From a virus, in the IMG/VR virus record IMGVR_UViG_3300042314_000570, positions 1 through 38,178 of that record: DNA of 38,178 nt. One strand, 5' to 3'. The translations under genes and the position numbers were made by a program. Shown piece after piece: positions 8,670 through 16,583 of this stretch. The notes under the pieces were generated by a model. That model had not been told where the DNA came from and did no database searches. It was given only the letters and a program-made list of their open reading frames with translations. The stretch's first letter is position 1. Each line of letters opens with the position of its first letter.

Positions 8670-9790
8670 GCAATACAGGAAAACAAAGCCCGTTAGGTGT
8701 TAACGCATTAAGTTCATTATTACAAAATATTGGATTTAATATCAATCCTATTATGATTGATTATGTAGGTAGCAGTAACAGCGTTACACAATATGATCCT
8801 GGTAGCATCATTACTATTACTAGTTTATTTCCCCTAACATATGCTATTAAAGATGCATATACTAGAGGTGTACCTAATGGTGGAACAAGAGTATCTGATG
8901 CAGTATATGACAGCTTAATTACCATAGGATCAACAAGTATACCTGCATTAGGAAATACTCCACCTTCAAGTTATAATTGGAATGGATATCCTAATTGGGT
9001 TTATGATACAACTAGTCCAACACCATTGCCTAATTATAATCATACTAATCCAGTAACTCAATGGGGTTATACTAGATTGTTTGCATTACAAGCATACAAT
9101 GAATTTAATTACAATGGTGGTTATGCATTAAATCAATATAAAGATTTCCTATCTGGATTCATGTCAAATTATAGTTTTATTGAATATAGCAATGATGCTA
9201 TTCTAGCAGTAAACAATTCACAAGAATTTTTAGATGGTACATATAGCAATATGGACGATCTAATTACAGGTGACATTACCGGTGTAAGTGTAGCAACTAC
9301 TATATTTGGTCAAGATTTAATTACTAGCGGTAAAGCAATTAATCTACAATCTATTGCTACATTTGGATTACCTAGTAATCTATTAATGACATTACAAAAA
9401 AACAATGCATTAACTAAATCCGTAAGTCTTGCACTAATTGCTAGTGGTATAACAGTATCAGAATTAAATGATATAATATCCCTAGCCGAACCTATAAGTA
9501 AAGAACAAGAACGTAAGATATACGGTGCATTTGGTATTATATTGGGTCAAGATTTAAAAGATATATTAGTATCATTAAATTGTAAAACAGCTGGAATAGA
9601 ATCATTAGCAGATTTATTGAATCCTATAAAGTTATTCCCTAATAGTTATCAAACATTAACTGTGCCGGTCTACAATACAGTTGGTGGACCAGCAAATAGT
9701 AAAATATATTATCCTATATATGTCAATGAAGGATTGAATAGTCAGTTAAGAGAACCTACAGTAGTACAACAAACTGGAGTAGTAAATTAA
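8666..9790 (+). CDS. Probable virion structural protein
   Basis: A 374-residue protein of unrecognised family, rich in Asn, Ser, Thr and Tyr, with no signal peptide, membrane helix or catalytic motif. The N-terminal third has many SNS/YDPGSIITI-like beta segments; the middle (about 210-320) looks helical. It overlaps the PAAR gene by 4 nt and the next gene by 1 nt. This context makes a baseplate, spike or tail-associated role likely but unproven. Confidence 0.6.
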   Translation: MSNTGKQSPLGVNALSSLLQNIGFNINPIMIDYVGSSNSVTQYDPGSIITITSLFPLTYAIKDAYTRGVPNGGTRVSDAVYDSLITIGSTSIPALGNTPPSSYNWNGYPNWVYDTTSPTPLPNYNHTNPVTQWGYTRLFALQAYNEFNYNGGYALNQYKDFLSGFMSNYSFIEYSNDAILAVNNSQEFLDGTYSNMDDLITGDITGVSVATTIFGQDLITSGKAINLQSIATFGLPSNLLMTLQKNNALTKSVSLALIASGITVSELNDIISLAEPISKEQERKIYGAFGIILGQDLKDILVSLNCKTAGIESLADLLNPIKLFPNSYQTLTVPVYNTVGGPANSKIYYPIYVNEGLNSQLREPTVVQQTGVVN

Positions 9791-11451
9791 TGGCTGGCTT
9801 TTTTCAAAACCTTAGAGTAGCATCAGAACGTAGTACATTAGATGATATGGGTGCACCTGCAAGTAATGCATATGCAACCAACAGTACAGAAACTACTGCC
9901 AACGTAGCAACTGAAGATACAACAGTTGCATCACCTACTCCATTAACAATACAACCCATACCACAAGGATTTGGTGCATATTTAGATGGTATATTACCAC
10001 CTGACATTGCTAAAGCAGCCGGTGCATTTAGTGTAACAATGCAACAGATTAAAAACATATCAAGTATACCAATTGAAAAGTTTGCACAAGTAGTTAATAG
10101 TTTAGAAACAACTAAAGGATTAAATGTTAACGGTTCTAGTGTTCCAACTGATACATCATTAGCAAGTCAGGGGTTAGCATTAATTGCATTAGGCAATGGA
10201 CCATATGGTACATATACTATGAGTAATTTCTTAGGATGTATGAGTGGATTACCTTATCTTGGTATTAATATTCGTCAGCTTATACAACAGTTAGAAACAC
10301 CCACACTATATGATATATATAGAAATTTATACTTAGCAGTTACATGGGAACAAGCAGGTGACCTTATAGTAACCTACAATAATGATGGGTTTGGCAACTA
10401 TACGTTCGTAAGTGTAGCATTGCCGACAAATCGTGGCGGTGGTTATGGAAGAGAAAATATTGCACCTGTAGTAACTATAGCAGGAGCAACAGGTGCATTG
10501 ACAATAGGCACAGATCCAAATAATTTATCTACGTACGGTAAAATTACAGGTAGTACATTTAGTGCATCTGGTACAACTAGTTCTCCAACTACGACAGTTA
10601 CTATACCCGAACCTACTACTATACATGGATCATCAGGGTGGAGTCCTGGAATGAATAATGCTATAACCTATTATATAGGTTTAGCTAATACAGAAATAGT
10701 AAATATAAAAAATAGTCAACCAGCAAGAGCGCAACAATTAATTACTAATTGGGAAAAGACTGGCACAATATTATCAATTGAACAACGTGCAATTGCTACC
10801 GGAATGTCTCTACAAGTACCATTAGCTGATCCAGTAGAGGACAGAGAACCAACATTAGCTGGATATCCTACAACACAATATTCTTTTGTAGATAGTATCC
10901 CCAGATATGCAAAGTTTACACAGCCACATATGTATTCACAAACATTAGAAGCTATCAGTAATTTAAATACGGTTGGTGGCAGAAGTATTGTAGCTATGTT
11001 ACGTGAAGCACGTAATCAAGCTAGATTACAAGAAGCTGGTATACCATTAGATAACAATATAGAAAATAAATTAACTAATGCACAAGAAGCACAATTAATT
11101 GCTAATGGTATATTACCTAATTCAGTTCCTGCAGGTGACGGAACTTTTGTTGATACTGTACCAGCTTCATTACAAACTGAATTGGGAGTTCCTGATCCGT
11201 ACGGATATTATGATCCAACAACTGATAATTATTATAATACTAATCCTAATTATGAAGGTAATGGTGAAGCGATAGATACTGGCCAGGCAATTGAACCGGG
11301 TAGTTTTGCCGGTTCTAGATATAGAAGTTTAATACCACCTGAACTAAGTTCAGTATACGCTTCAGATGTACTATTACCTTCAACATATTCTATACAAGAA
11401 GCAATAGACGAAGTAATTCGTTGCAATTGCGATTGCTGGGATAACATTTAA
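9790..11451 (+). CDS. Probable large virion structural protein
   Basis: A 553-residue protein starting at the last base of the previous stop (TAATG). A low-complexity Thr/Ala/Pro segment at about 25-60 leads into a mixed helical region; a Gly/Thr-rich stretch around 235-280 looks like beta or linker sequence. The C-terminus carries a small cysteine group (IRCNCDCWDNI). No enzyme motif seen. Position between the PAAR protein and a peptidoglycan hydrolase suggests a baseplate or spike-associated component; family not recognised. Confidence 0.6.
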   Translation: MAGFFQNLRVASERSTLDDMGAPASNAYATNSTETTANVATEDTTVASPTPLTIQPIPQGFGAYLDGILPPDIAKAAGAFSVTMQQIKNISSIPIEKFAQVVNSLETTKGLNVNGSSVPTDTSLASQGLALIALGNGPYGTYTMSNFLGCMSGLPYLGINIRQLIQQLETPTLYDIYRNLYLAVTWEQAGDLIVTYNNDGFGNYTFVSVALPTNRGGGYGRENIAPVVTIAGATGALTIGTDPNNLSTYGKITGSTFSASGTTSSPTTTVTIPEPTTIHGSSGWSPGMNNAITYYIGLANTEIVNIKNSQPARAQQLITNWEKTGTILSIEQRAIATGMSLQVPLADPVEDREPTLAGYPTTQYSFVDSIPRYAKFTQPHMYSQTLEAISNLNTVGGRSIVAMLREARNQARLQEAGIPLDNNIENKLTNAQEAQLIANGILPNSVPAGDGTFVDTVPASLQTELGVPDPYGYYDPTTDNYYNTNPNYEGNGEAIDTGQAIEPGSFAGSRYRSLIPPELSSVYASDVLLPSTYSIQEAIDEVIRCNCDCWDNI

Positions 11452-11484
11452 ATTCCATAGCTTAATAAGCAGAAAGGGTGTATT

Positions 11485-12081
11485 ATGAAACTTAGCCAAC
11501 CTTTAAAAATTATAATAACATTTATATTGATTACATTACTAGCTATATTTGGAACTGTGAATGATGTGATAGAGCCTGATCCTATTGTAGAAGAACCTAA
11601 AGTTGCAAAAACAGTAGATCCTAAACAATTAGCATGTATGGCTAAGAATATATTTTATGAAGCCGGCAATGAATCAATAAACGGACAGGCAGCAGTAGCA
11701 CGTGTAGTAATGAATAGAATTGCATCTGGATTCGGCAACAATCCGTGCGCTGTAATATATCAAGCTATACATGTGGATAAACTCGTAGATGATGAATTAC
11801 AAAAAGTCAAAGTATGTCAGTTTAGTTGGGTATGTGAGGGTAAAGCAGAACCTAATAAAAACAGTAATAGATATAAACAAGCAGAACAAATAGCATATGA
11901 TGTGTTAGCGTATGACGCATATAGTGAAGTAGTACCCAAATCTGCATTATTCTTTCATAACTTACAAGTAGATCCGTTATGGCCGTATAAACAAGTAGCA
12001 AAGATAGGCAATCATATATTTTATAGTAGAGCTAAAAAACCTGCCCAAAAGACTGTTACTACTGCAGAAAATAATATATAA
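11485..12081 (+). CDS. SleB-like cell wall hydrolase with membrane anchor
   Basis: A 198-residue protein. Residues about 6-24 form one hydrophobic helix (IIITFILITLLAIFGTV), a membrane anchor or uncleaved signal. From about residue 48 the sequence matches the SleB/cell-wall-hydrolase family: ACMAKNIFYEAGNE, then AAVARVVMNR, CQFSWVC, and ALFFHN near the end; the Glu in YEAGNE is the expected catalytic acid. It would cleave peptidoglycan either in lysis or during entry. The Shine-Dalgarno AGAAAGG precedes the ATG. Confidence 0.85.
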   Translation: MKLSQPLKIIITFILITLLAIFGTVNDVIEPDPIVEEPKVAKTVDPKQLACMAKNIFYEAGNESINGQAAVARVVMNRIASGFGNNPCAVIYQAIHVDKLVDDELQKVKVCQFSWVCEGKAEPNKNSNRYKQAEQIAYDVLAYDAYSEVVPKSALFFHNLQVDPLWPYKQVAKIGNHIFYSRAKKPAQKTVTTAENNI

Positions 12082-12087
12082 TAACTG

Positions 12088-12564
12088 ATGAGTGACAAAC
12101 CAAATTCAGCAAATGGTGTTAGTAGCTATGATTCCACTAGTTCCGGATCACTGATACATTTCTTTAATCGTAATGTAACACCATATGCTACAGAAAGTAG
12201 TGGACCTAAATTTGATTTAGTTCCAGTTGAGAAGCATAAAGATATTATGCTTAACGTTGCAAGATTGCATGCCAAGCAAGAGTATGATAGAATTATGGAA
12301 CTTGTAGAAGTATTACAGAAGCAAGCAGAACAAATCAAACATAGATTAGACTTGACCGATATGGTTCATGCCGCTAAATATGACTTTCAGTTAGCAAATG
12401 GTAATATCTATTGGTTATTATATGACCACAGAAAACAATTTACTAGACTGAGTATCAATGGACCTAATGATTGGTCAAGCAGTGCTCCCACTGAATATGA
12501 ATATTTGTGTAAAGTAAAATGGTTAGGTGACCACACTTGGATAGAGGTAGAAGATGATAAGTAA
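12088..12564 (+). CDS. DUF2452-like phage protein
   Basis: A 158-residue protein with a Ser-rich N-terminus, a helical middle (LHAKQEYDRIMELVEVLQKQAEQIKHR, about 75-100, coiled-coil-like) and a beta C-terminal half (GNIYWLLYDH, LSINGPNDW). This layout resembles the DUF2452 family found in T4-like phages and some bacteria; the assignment is from memory of the pattern and moderately sure. It overlaps the next gene by 11 nt. Confidence 0.6.
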   Translation: MSDKPNSANGVSSYDSTSSGSLIHFFNRNVTPYATESSGPKFDLVPVEKHKDIMLNVARLHAKQEYDRIMELVEVLQKQAEQIKHRLDLTDMVHAAKYDFQLANGNIYWLLYDHRKQFTRLSINGPNDWSSSAPTEYEYLCKVKWLGDHTWIEVEDDK

Positions 12565-13120
12565 AAGTCCAAAACGTCATACTTTTCAAGCCGAACAGTA
12601 TGTAAAACGCTGTGAAGAAAAAGGTGAAGAACCTAGGGAAGATTATTTAAATATCTATAAGTCTGCGAAACAACAGGATGAAGAAAATATTGCAAATCCT
12701 GATTGGCAAAAAGATAATATGGAGTATGACCTGCGTAGTACTCAATGGATCATTGACAAAGTTAAAGGTGATGAAGTATATGCACAAAATTTGTATGCCT
12801 CTATGTGTAACAATGATTTTACTAAGAATGATGTATGGCCTATACTAACTGAGAAAAAATGGAGTTGTAGTTGGAGACATGCCGGTGGTATTATTGCTGA
12901 TATGCAAGAGAAGGGCGACTACATTGACTGGTACTGCAGTGGTATCAGAGATAGTAAGATATTAGATGACGATGAATTCCGAGCACTAACCAAAGAACAA
13001 CAAGAATACTATATACAAAGTAAGAAGTTTGTCCCTGAAAGTTGTGTAACTGATGAGATAAGAGAAGATTTGTTAAAGTTGGGTTGGATTGTAGTAGAAG
13101 ATGAAAAATATGATGTATAA
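12554..13120 (+). CDS. Conserved phage protein of unknown function
   Basis: A 188-residue acidic, mostly helical protein with repeated Trp residues (PDWQKDN, KKWSCSWRHAGGIIADM, YIDWYCSG). No membrane segment or catalytic motif. It overlaps the upstream gene and is followed by a late-promoter box lying at its own stop codon. Function unknown. Confidence 0.65.
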   Translation: MISKSPKRHTFQAEQYVKRCEEKGEEPREDYLNIYKSAKQQDEENIANPDWQKDNMEYDLRSTQWIIDKVKGDEVYAQNLYASMCNNDFTKNDVWPILTEKKWSCSWRHAGGIIADMQEKGDYIDWYCSGIRDSKILDDDEFRALTKEQQEYYIQSKKFVPESCVTDEIREDLLKLGWIVVEDEKYDV

Positions 13121-13123
13121 ATA
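13116..13123 (+). promoter_or_regulatory. T4-like late promoter TATAAATA
   Basis: Exact late box overlapping the end of the upstream gene. The predicted start near 13129 leaves a short leader containing AAGGAG (13134-13139) before the ATG at 13148. Confidence 0.65.
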
Positions 13124-13147
13124 CATTACATACAAGGAGTATATATT

Positions 13148-13264
13148 ATGTTAGAAACGTTATTTTGGTTAGCACTAGGTGCATTTATTGGTTGGAATTT
13201 CCCTCAACCTGAGTTCGCAAAGAATATACAAGCAAAAATATTAACTATCTTTAAAAAGGATTAA
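13148..13264 (+). CDS. Small single-span membrane protein (38 aa)
   Basis: A 38-codon ORF below usual length cutoffs. It has a perfect AAGGAG 8 nt before the ATG and its own late promoter. The N-terminal two thirds are hydrophobic (LFWLALGAFIGWNF), followed by a basic tail (AKILTIFKKD), giving one predicted membrane span with a positive C-terminus. Function unknown; similar small proteins in phages act as membrane-active or lysis-timing factors, but nothing here proves that. Confidence 0.6.
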   Translation: MLETLFWLALGAFIGWNFPQPEFAKNIQAKILTIFKKD

Positions 13265-13289
13265 TAACCCTCACAAACGGGCGCACCTA

Positions 13290-13297
13290 GATAAATA
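13290..13297 (+). promoter_or_regulatory. Late-box GATAAATA 5 nt from ATG
   Basis: One mismatch to TATAAATA. Only five bases separate it from the ATG at 13303 and there is no Shine-Dalgarno, so the predicted transcript starts at or next to the start codon. Confidence 0.5.
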
Positions 13298-13302
13298 GTT
13301 AT

Positions 13303-13908
13303 ATGAAAAATAAATATGGCTTATTAATATGTTGCTCGCATTGTGGAATTGAGTTTGTAACTAAACCTAGATTTTTAGAGTTTTGTTCAACTCCTTGCAA
13401 AAACCCGATAAATCGTGTAGGTAATATACCTTGGAACAAGGGTATAAAAATGACACTTGACCAAAAGTCTAAACTAAACACAGAAGGTCTTAAAAAAGGT
13501 CATGGATGGAACAAGGGGAAAGATAATCCGACACAAAAAGAAAAATGGACCGGCTCATCAAACCCAAACTGGGAAGGTAAAATAAACAATAAAAGGCCTA
13601 AAAAACAGATAAATGATGAATTAGTTAAATACAAGAGAGAATGCAGGAAGGCAACTCGCCGGTCTCTATATAGACTTAGAAAGCAAAATTTAATGCCAGT
13701 AACTGGCAAAAGAAAAACAGATATTCAATTAGATCATATCATACCTTTTAAACAGGGATATGAACTTAAAATTGATCCTATGATTATAGGACATCTATGT
13801 AATTTAAGATTTATAACAGGTGAAGAAAACAGAAAGAAATGGGACACGTTTCAATCTGAGGAAATAGTTAATAATATATTGGAGAACTATAATGGCATAT
13901 TCAGATAA
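13303..13908 (+). CDS. HNH homing endonuclease
   Basis: A 201-residue free-standing homing endonuclease. The N-terminus has a zinc-finger-like CSHCGIEF...FCSTPC pattern, then NUMOD-type DNA-binding repeats marked by WNKG (twice) and NPNWEGK. The HNH nuclease core is in the last third: LDHIIPFKQGYE, then GHLCNLRFITGEENRKK. It is preceded by a late box 5 nt from its ATG and has no Shine-Dalgarno. Its last 17 nt overlap the start of the interrupted iscU gene, so that gene is a natural candidate for its homing site. Confidence 0.9.
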   Translation: MKNKYGLLICCSHCGIEFVTKPRFLEFCSTPCKNPINRVGNIPWNKGIKMTLDQKSKLNTEGLKKGHGWNKGKDNPTQKEKWTGSSNPNWEGKINNKRPKKQINDELVKYKRECRKATRRSLYRLRKQNLMPVTGKRKTDIQLDHIIPFKQGYELKIDPMIIGHLCNLRFITGEENRKKWDTFQSEEIVNNILENYNGIFR

Positions 13909-14290
13909 AGTGTTGGATCACTATAATAACCCCCGTAATACGGGAACATTTGATAAGGAGGACACGCACGTTGGGACTGGTATGGTAGGAGCCCCGGCGT
14001 GTGGTTAGTTAGGTGATGTAATGAAACTCCAAATAAAAGTAGATAAAGAAACAGGAATTATAACAGATGCCAAATTTAAAACATATGGGTGTGGGTCGGC
14101 AATTGCTTCTTCAAGTCTTGTCACAGACTGGGTCAAGGGTAAAACATTGGATGAAGCAACATCCATTAAAAACTCCAGTATTGCCGACGAACTCAGCCTC
14201 CCCCCAGTCAAAATCCACTGCAGTATCCTCGCCGAAGACGCCATCAAAGCCGCAGTAGAAGATTATAGAAAGAGATATAATGGCCAATGA
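13892..14290 (+). CDS. iscU: IscU Fe-S cluster scaffold interrupted by in-frame TAG
   Basis: The frame reads MAYSDKVLDHYNNPRN ... GMVGAPACG, then TAG TTA GGT, then DVMKLQIKV ... LPPVKIHCS ... to 14290. Apart from the extra nine bases it is a full-length IscU (about 130 aa) with cluster ligands Cys37, Asp39, Cys64 and Cys107 (numbered without the insert) and the LPPVK motif bound by HscA. The TAG at 14006-14008 splits the gene directly after Cys37-Gly38. GGT codons at 14003 and 14012 flank the extra TAG TTA. Possible outcomes: ribosome bypass from GGT to GGT restoring exact IscU; stop readthrough adding three residues; re-initiation at ATG 14021, helped by AGGTGAT just upstream; or a dead gene. 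The start has GGAG seven nt upstream inside the HNH gene. Confidence 0.93.
14003..14014 (+). other. Candidate recoding site GGT TAG TTA GGT
   Basis: Four codons inside iscU. A stop codon follows the first GGT immediately and an identical GGT lies six bases further on; the following GAT GTA ATG AAA continues the canonical IscU active-site sequence. The arrangement (matched take-off and landing codons, UAG right after take-off) is that of T4 gene 60 bypassing, but with a 6-nt instead of a 50-nt gap. The insert could also be a slipped duplication, since TTAG occurs twice in a row. Confidence 0.6.
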
Positions 14291-14582
14291 ATTAGCAAAA
14301 TTTTTAAACTCGCAACGCCGATATCGGGACGAGACCGCAGTTAAGAAACAAGTTAAGATAGCAAAAGCACATGGATTAACACACAAAGATAAAGCAATCA
14401 AAGAGCCACACCGTTTAGCAAAACATCATGTTATGGATTGTGGTAACAAAGAATGTTATATATGTGGTAACCCACGTAAAACACATAAAGATACCTTAAC
14501 TGCACAAGAGAAACGATTGTTTCAGGATGTTGAAAAAATAACAGATAAACACAGTAATGGTTTAAAACCCACAGAAGATTGA
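14280..14582 (+). CDS. Cys-rich small conserved phage protein
   Basis: A 100-residue basic protein overlapping iscU by 11 nt. The centre has MDCGNKECYICGNPRKTHKD, three cysteines close together plus nearby His residues (KHHVMDC), which could bind zinc or iron. Flanking parts are helical and Lys-rich. Such CGNPR-type small proteins are common in T4-like phages without known function. The overlap ties it to the iron-sulphur/rubrerythrin block. Confidence 0.65.
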   Translation: MANELAKFLNSQRRYRDETAVKKQVKIAKAHGLTHKDKAIKEPHRLAKHHVMDCGNKECYICGNPRKTHKDTLTAQEKRLFQDVEKITDKHSNGLKPTED

Positions 14583-14602
14583 CTTACACACAAGGAGAAA
14601 CT

Positions 14603-15103
14603 ATGTCAGAAACTATAACTAGCCTACAAGGGGCACTAGCCGGTGAAAGCCAGGCACATATCAAATATCGATATTTTGCAAAGATTGCACGTGCTGAAGG
14701 ATATGAAGATATTGCAAAACACTTTGAGCATACAGCAGACCAAGAACTACATCATGCATGGGGTCATTTAGAATTGCTTATTAAGAAACCAGATACTAAA
14801 CAATGTTTAGAAATGGCTATTGAAGGTGAGACTTATGAGTTTGAAGTGATGTATCCTGAGTTCCGTGAAATTGCTGAATTTGAAGGCAATTTAAATGCGG
14901 CCAAAGAAGCACAACATCAGATTGAAGAATCACAGCGTCATGCTAGTGAATTCCAAGCAATATTAAATAAAGCTGAAAAACGTTTTGCGGCTCTTGCTAA
15001 AGTAGAGAAACGTCATGCAGAAGCATATCAAGCTAAATTGGATGAATTAAAATTGAATGAATTAAGTTTAGTGGAGGCTAAATTATGGACCATGTATGTG
15101 TAA
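14603..15103 (+). CDS. Rubrerythrin (di-iron domain)
   Basis: A 166-residue ferritin-like protein. LQGALAGESQAHIKYRYFA and TADQELHHAWGHL near the N-terminus, and EGETYEFEVMYPEF with ESQRHASEF later, carry the Glu/His ligands of the rubrerythrin di-iron site. Rubrerythrins reduce hydrogen peroxide. The start is taken at 14603, after AAGGAGAA, not at the upstream in-frame ATG 14579, which lacks a ribosome binding site. The usual C-terminal rubredoxin domain is absent; it is supplied by the next, overlapping gene. The extended Ala/Glu/Lys C-terminal helix is unusual. Confidence 0.92.
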   Translation: MSETITSLQGALAGESQAHIKYRYFAKIARAEGYEDIAKHFEHTADQELHHAWGHLELLIKKPDTKQCLEMAIEGETYEFEVMYPEFREIAEFEGNLNAAKEAQHQIEESQRHASEFQAILNKAEKRFAALAKVEKRHAEAYQAKLDELKLNELSLVEAKLWTMYV

Positions 15104-15213
15104 TTTGTGGACATGTTCACGATGAAGAAACAGAAGGTAAATGGGATGATCTACCAGAAGATTTTCCTTGTCCAGAATGCGGCGGCTTCAAAGCTGATTA
15201 CGAAACATTGTAA
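15085..15213 (+). CDS. Rubredoxin (42 aa)
   Basis: A short ORF overlapping the rubrerythrin end by 19 nt, preceded by a GGAGG ribosome site. It contains two CxxC knuckles, CVICG near residue 5 and CPECGG near residue 29, with KWDDLPEDFPCP between them: the standard one-iron rubredoxin. Rubredoxins pass electrons to rubrerythrin; here the fused domain of classical rubrerythrin has become a separate overlapping gene. The length is slightly below the usual 50-55 residues, with a shorter loop after the first knuckle. Confidence 0.92.
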   Translation: MDHVCVICGHVHDEETEGKWDDLPEDFPCPECGGFKADYETL

Positions 15214-15259
15214 GACCACGATAATAACAGGAGTATAATGTGTTACTTAAAGGAATACA

Positions 15260-15793
15260 ATGATAATACATGAAATACATGATTTGTCTAATACTCCTGT
15301 TGTTGATTTGCTTAAAAAAGGGTTAAGTAATATAAAAGATGAAACCTATCTAAAAAACTATCATCCGGATTACATAGATGTTCCGGGAAACGTTTTTAAT
15401 ATATTAAAACAAGGTAGATATATAACTGGTAAATATTATATCCTGGTAGAGGATGATAAGTTCTTATGTAGTGGTGGTTGGAACGAATATGAAAATGATA
15501 TTGCGTTAATGTTAACACGATTGTATATAGTACCTGAACATAGAGCAAAATATCATGCAGGTAACTATATATTACCTAGGGCTTTAGAAGAAGTTAAACG
15601 ATATAAACATGTTTGGATAACATGTAATGAATATAACAAAGCAATATATCATTGGTTTGATAGAGCTAATAAAGGTAAACGTACTGGATTATTCAATGAC
15701 TGGCCTGACATATATAGAAAATTTGTCCCTATAGGAAAGAAAGATATATACTACACTGAGCAATATGTAGCAGAGTATCAACCAAATGACTAA
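15260..15793 (+). CDS. GNAT-like acyltransferase
   Basis: A 177-residue protein with a GNAT-type core: YYILVEDDKFLCSGGW strands, then the LTRLYIVPEHRAKYHAGNYILPRALEEV segment resembling motif A (beta-strand, acyl-CoA pyrophosphate loop, helix), then VWITCNEYNKAIYHWFDR resembling the C-terminal GNAT motif. It would transfer an acyl group from CoA or ACP to an amine; the substrate is unknown. An 11-codon ORF with its own AGGAG (15238-15273) overlaps its start and might couple translation. Its end overlaps the desaturase start, so the two are likely co-translated. Confidence 0.65.
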   Translation: MIIHEIHDLSNTPVVDLLKKGLSNIKDETYLKNYHPDYIDVPGNVFNILKQGRYITGKYYILVEDDKFLCSGGWNEYENDIALMLTRLYIVPEHRAKYHAGNYILPRALEEVKRYKHVWITCNEYNKAIYHWFDRANKGKRTGLFNDWPDIYRKFVPIGKKDIYYTEQYVAEYQPND

Positions 15794-16562
15794 TAGTAAA
15801 AATCCATTAAGTATTCTTTATCTCATTTTTCTTCCACTTCATGTGGGAGTTTTACTTATGCCCTTTATAACTAGTTTTACATGGTTACATGTATTATATT
15901 TTCTAATGGGATATATATTGATATCTGGATTAGGAAACAATGTAGGTTTACATAGATGGGCCGGACATAAGTCTATTGAGTTAGGTACATATTCAAAGAA
16001 TATTGTATTGTATTTTAGTATAATGGCATGTCAAGGTCATCCTATATGGTGGGCATCAGTGCATCGTGGCCTACATCATAAATTCTCAGATACAGATAAA
16101 GACTCACACAGTCCAATTCACGGTAAATGGCATGCGTTTTTTGGATGGGAAATAAAACATGACCCCAGCAATGTTAATTATAAGTATGCAGTTGACTTAT
16201 TGCGTGATCCTTTACTAGTAAAAACAAGTAAGTATTATGAAGTAATTATTATAACGTCTTGGATCATAGTGGGGTTAATTAGTGTTGATTTGTTATTATG
16301 GATGTTTATATTACCAACCGTATTAGCATTACATTTAGAAGGTATGGTCAATTTATTCTGTCATTCTAATTACGGCTACAGAAATTTTGAAACAAAAGAT
16401 AATTCACGCAATGTGTTCTTACTTGGATTGTTAAATTGGGGCAATGGTTGGCACAATAACCATCATTATAATCAAGCTAGTTATGATTTTGGTAACAATA
16501 TTTCTAAAAAATGGTATGAATTTGACCCTTGTAGAATTTTTATACCTATTCTTAAATTTTAA
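15786..16562 (+). CDS. Membrane fatty acid desaturase (delta-9 type)
   Basis: A 258-residue integral membrane di-iron enzyme. The three histidine boxes of the acyl-CoA/acyl-lipid desaturase family are present: HRWAGH at about 56-61, HRGLHH at 93-98 and HNNHH at 223-227. Hydrophobic segments lie at about 8-30, 34-50, 72-90 and 155-190. It would introduce a double bond into an acyl chain at the membrane. It overlaps the upstream GNAT gene by 8 nt. A second, divergent desaturase lies at 23663-24466 beside an acyl carrier protein, so this may be part of the same pathway. No electron-donor domain is fused. Confidence 0.93.
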   Translation: MTNSKNPLSILYLIFLPLHVGVLLMPFITSFTWLHVLYFLMGYILISGLGNNVGLHRWAGHKSIELGTYSKNIVLYFSIMACQGHPIWWASVHRGLHHKFSDTDKDSHSPIHGKWHAFFGWEIKHDPSNVNYKYAVDLLRDPLLVKTSKYYEVIIITSWIIVGLISVDLLLWMFILPTVLALHLEGMVNLFCHSNYGYRNFETKDNSRNVFLLGLLNWGNGWHNNHHYNQASYDFGNNISKKWYEFDPCRIFIPILKF

Positions 16563-16583
16563 AATCAGTGAAAGACTAACTAA

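Noticed and set aside
14006-14008. Genome-wide reassignment of TAG
   Set aside because: TAG is a natural stop elsewhere (methyltransferase at 20275 and three minus-strand genes ending in tRNAs), and the other long genes contain no in-frame TAG.
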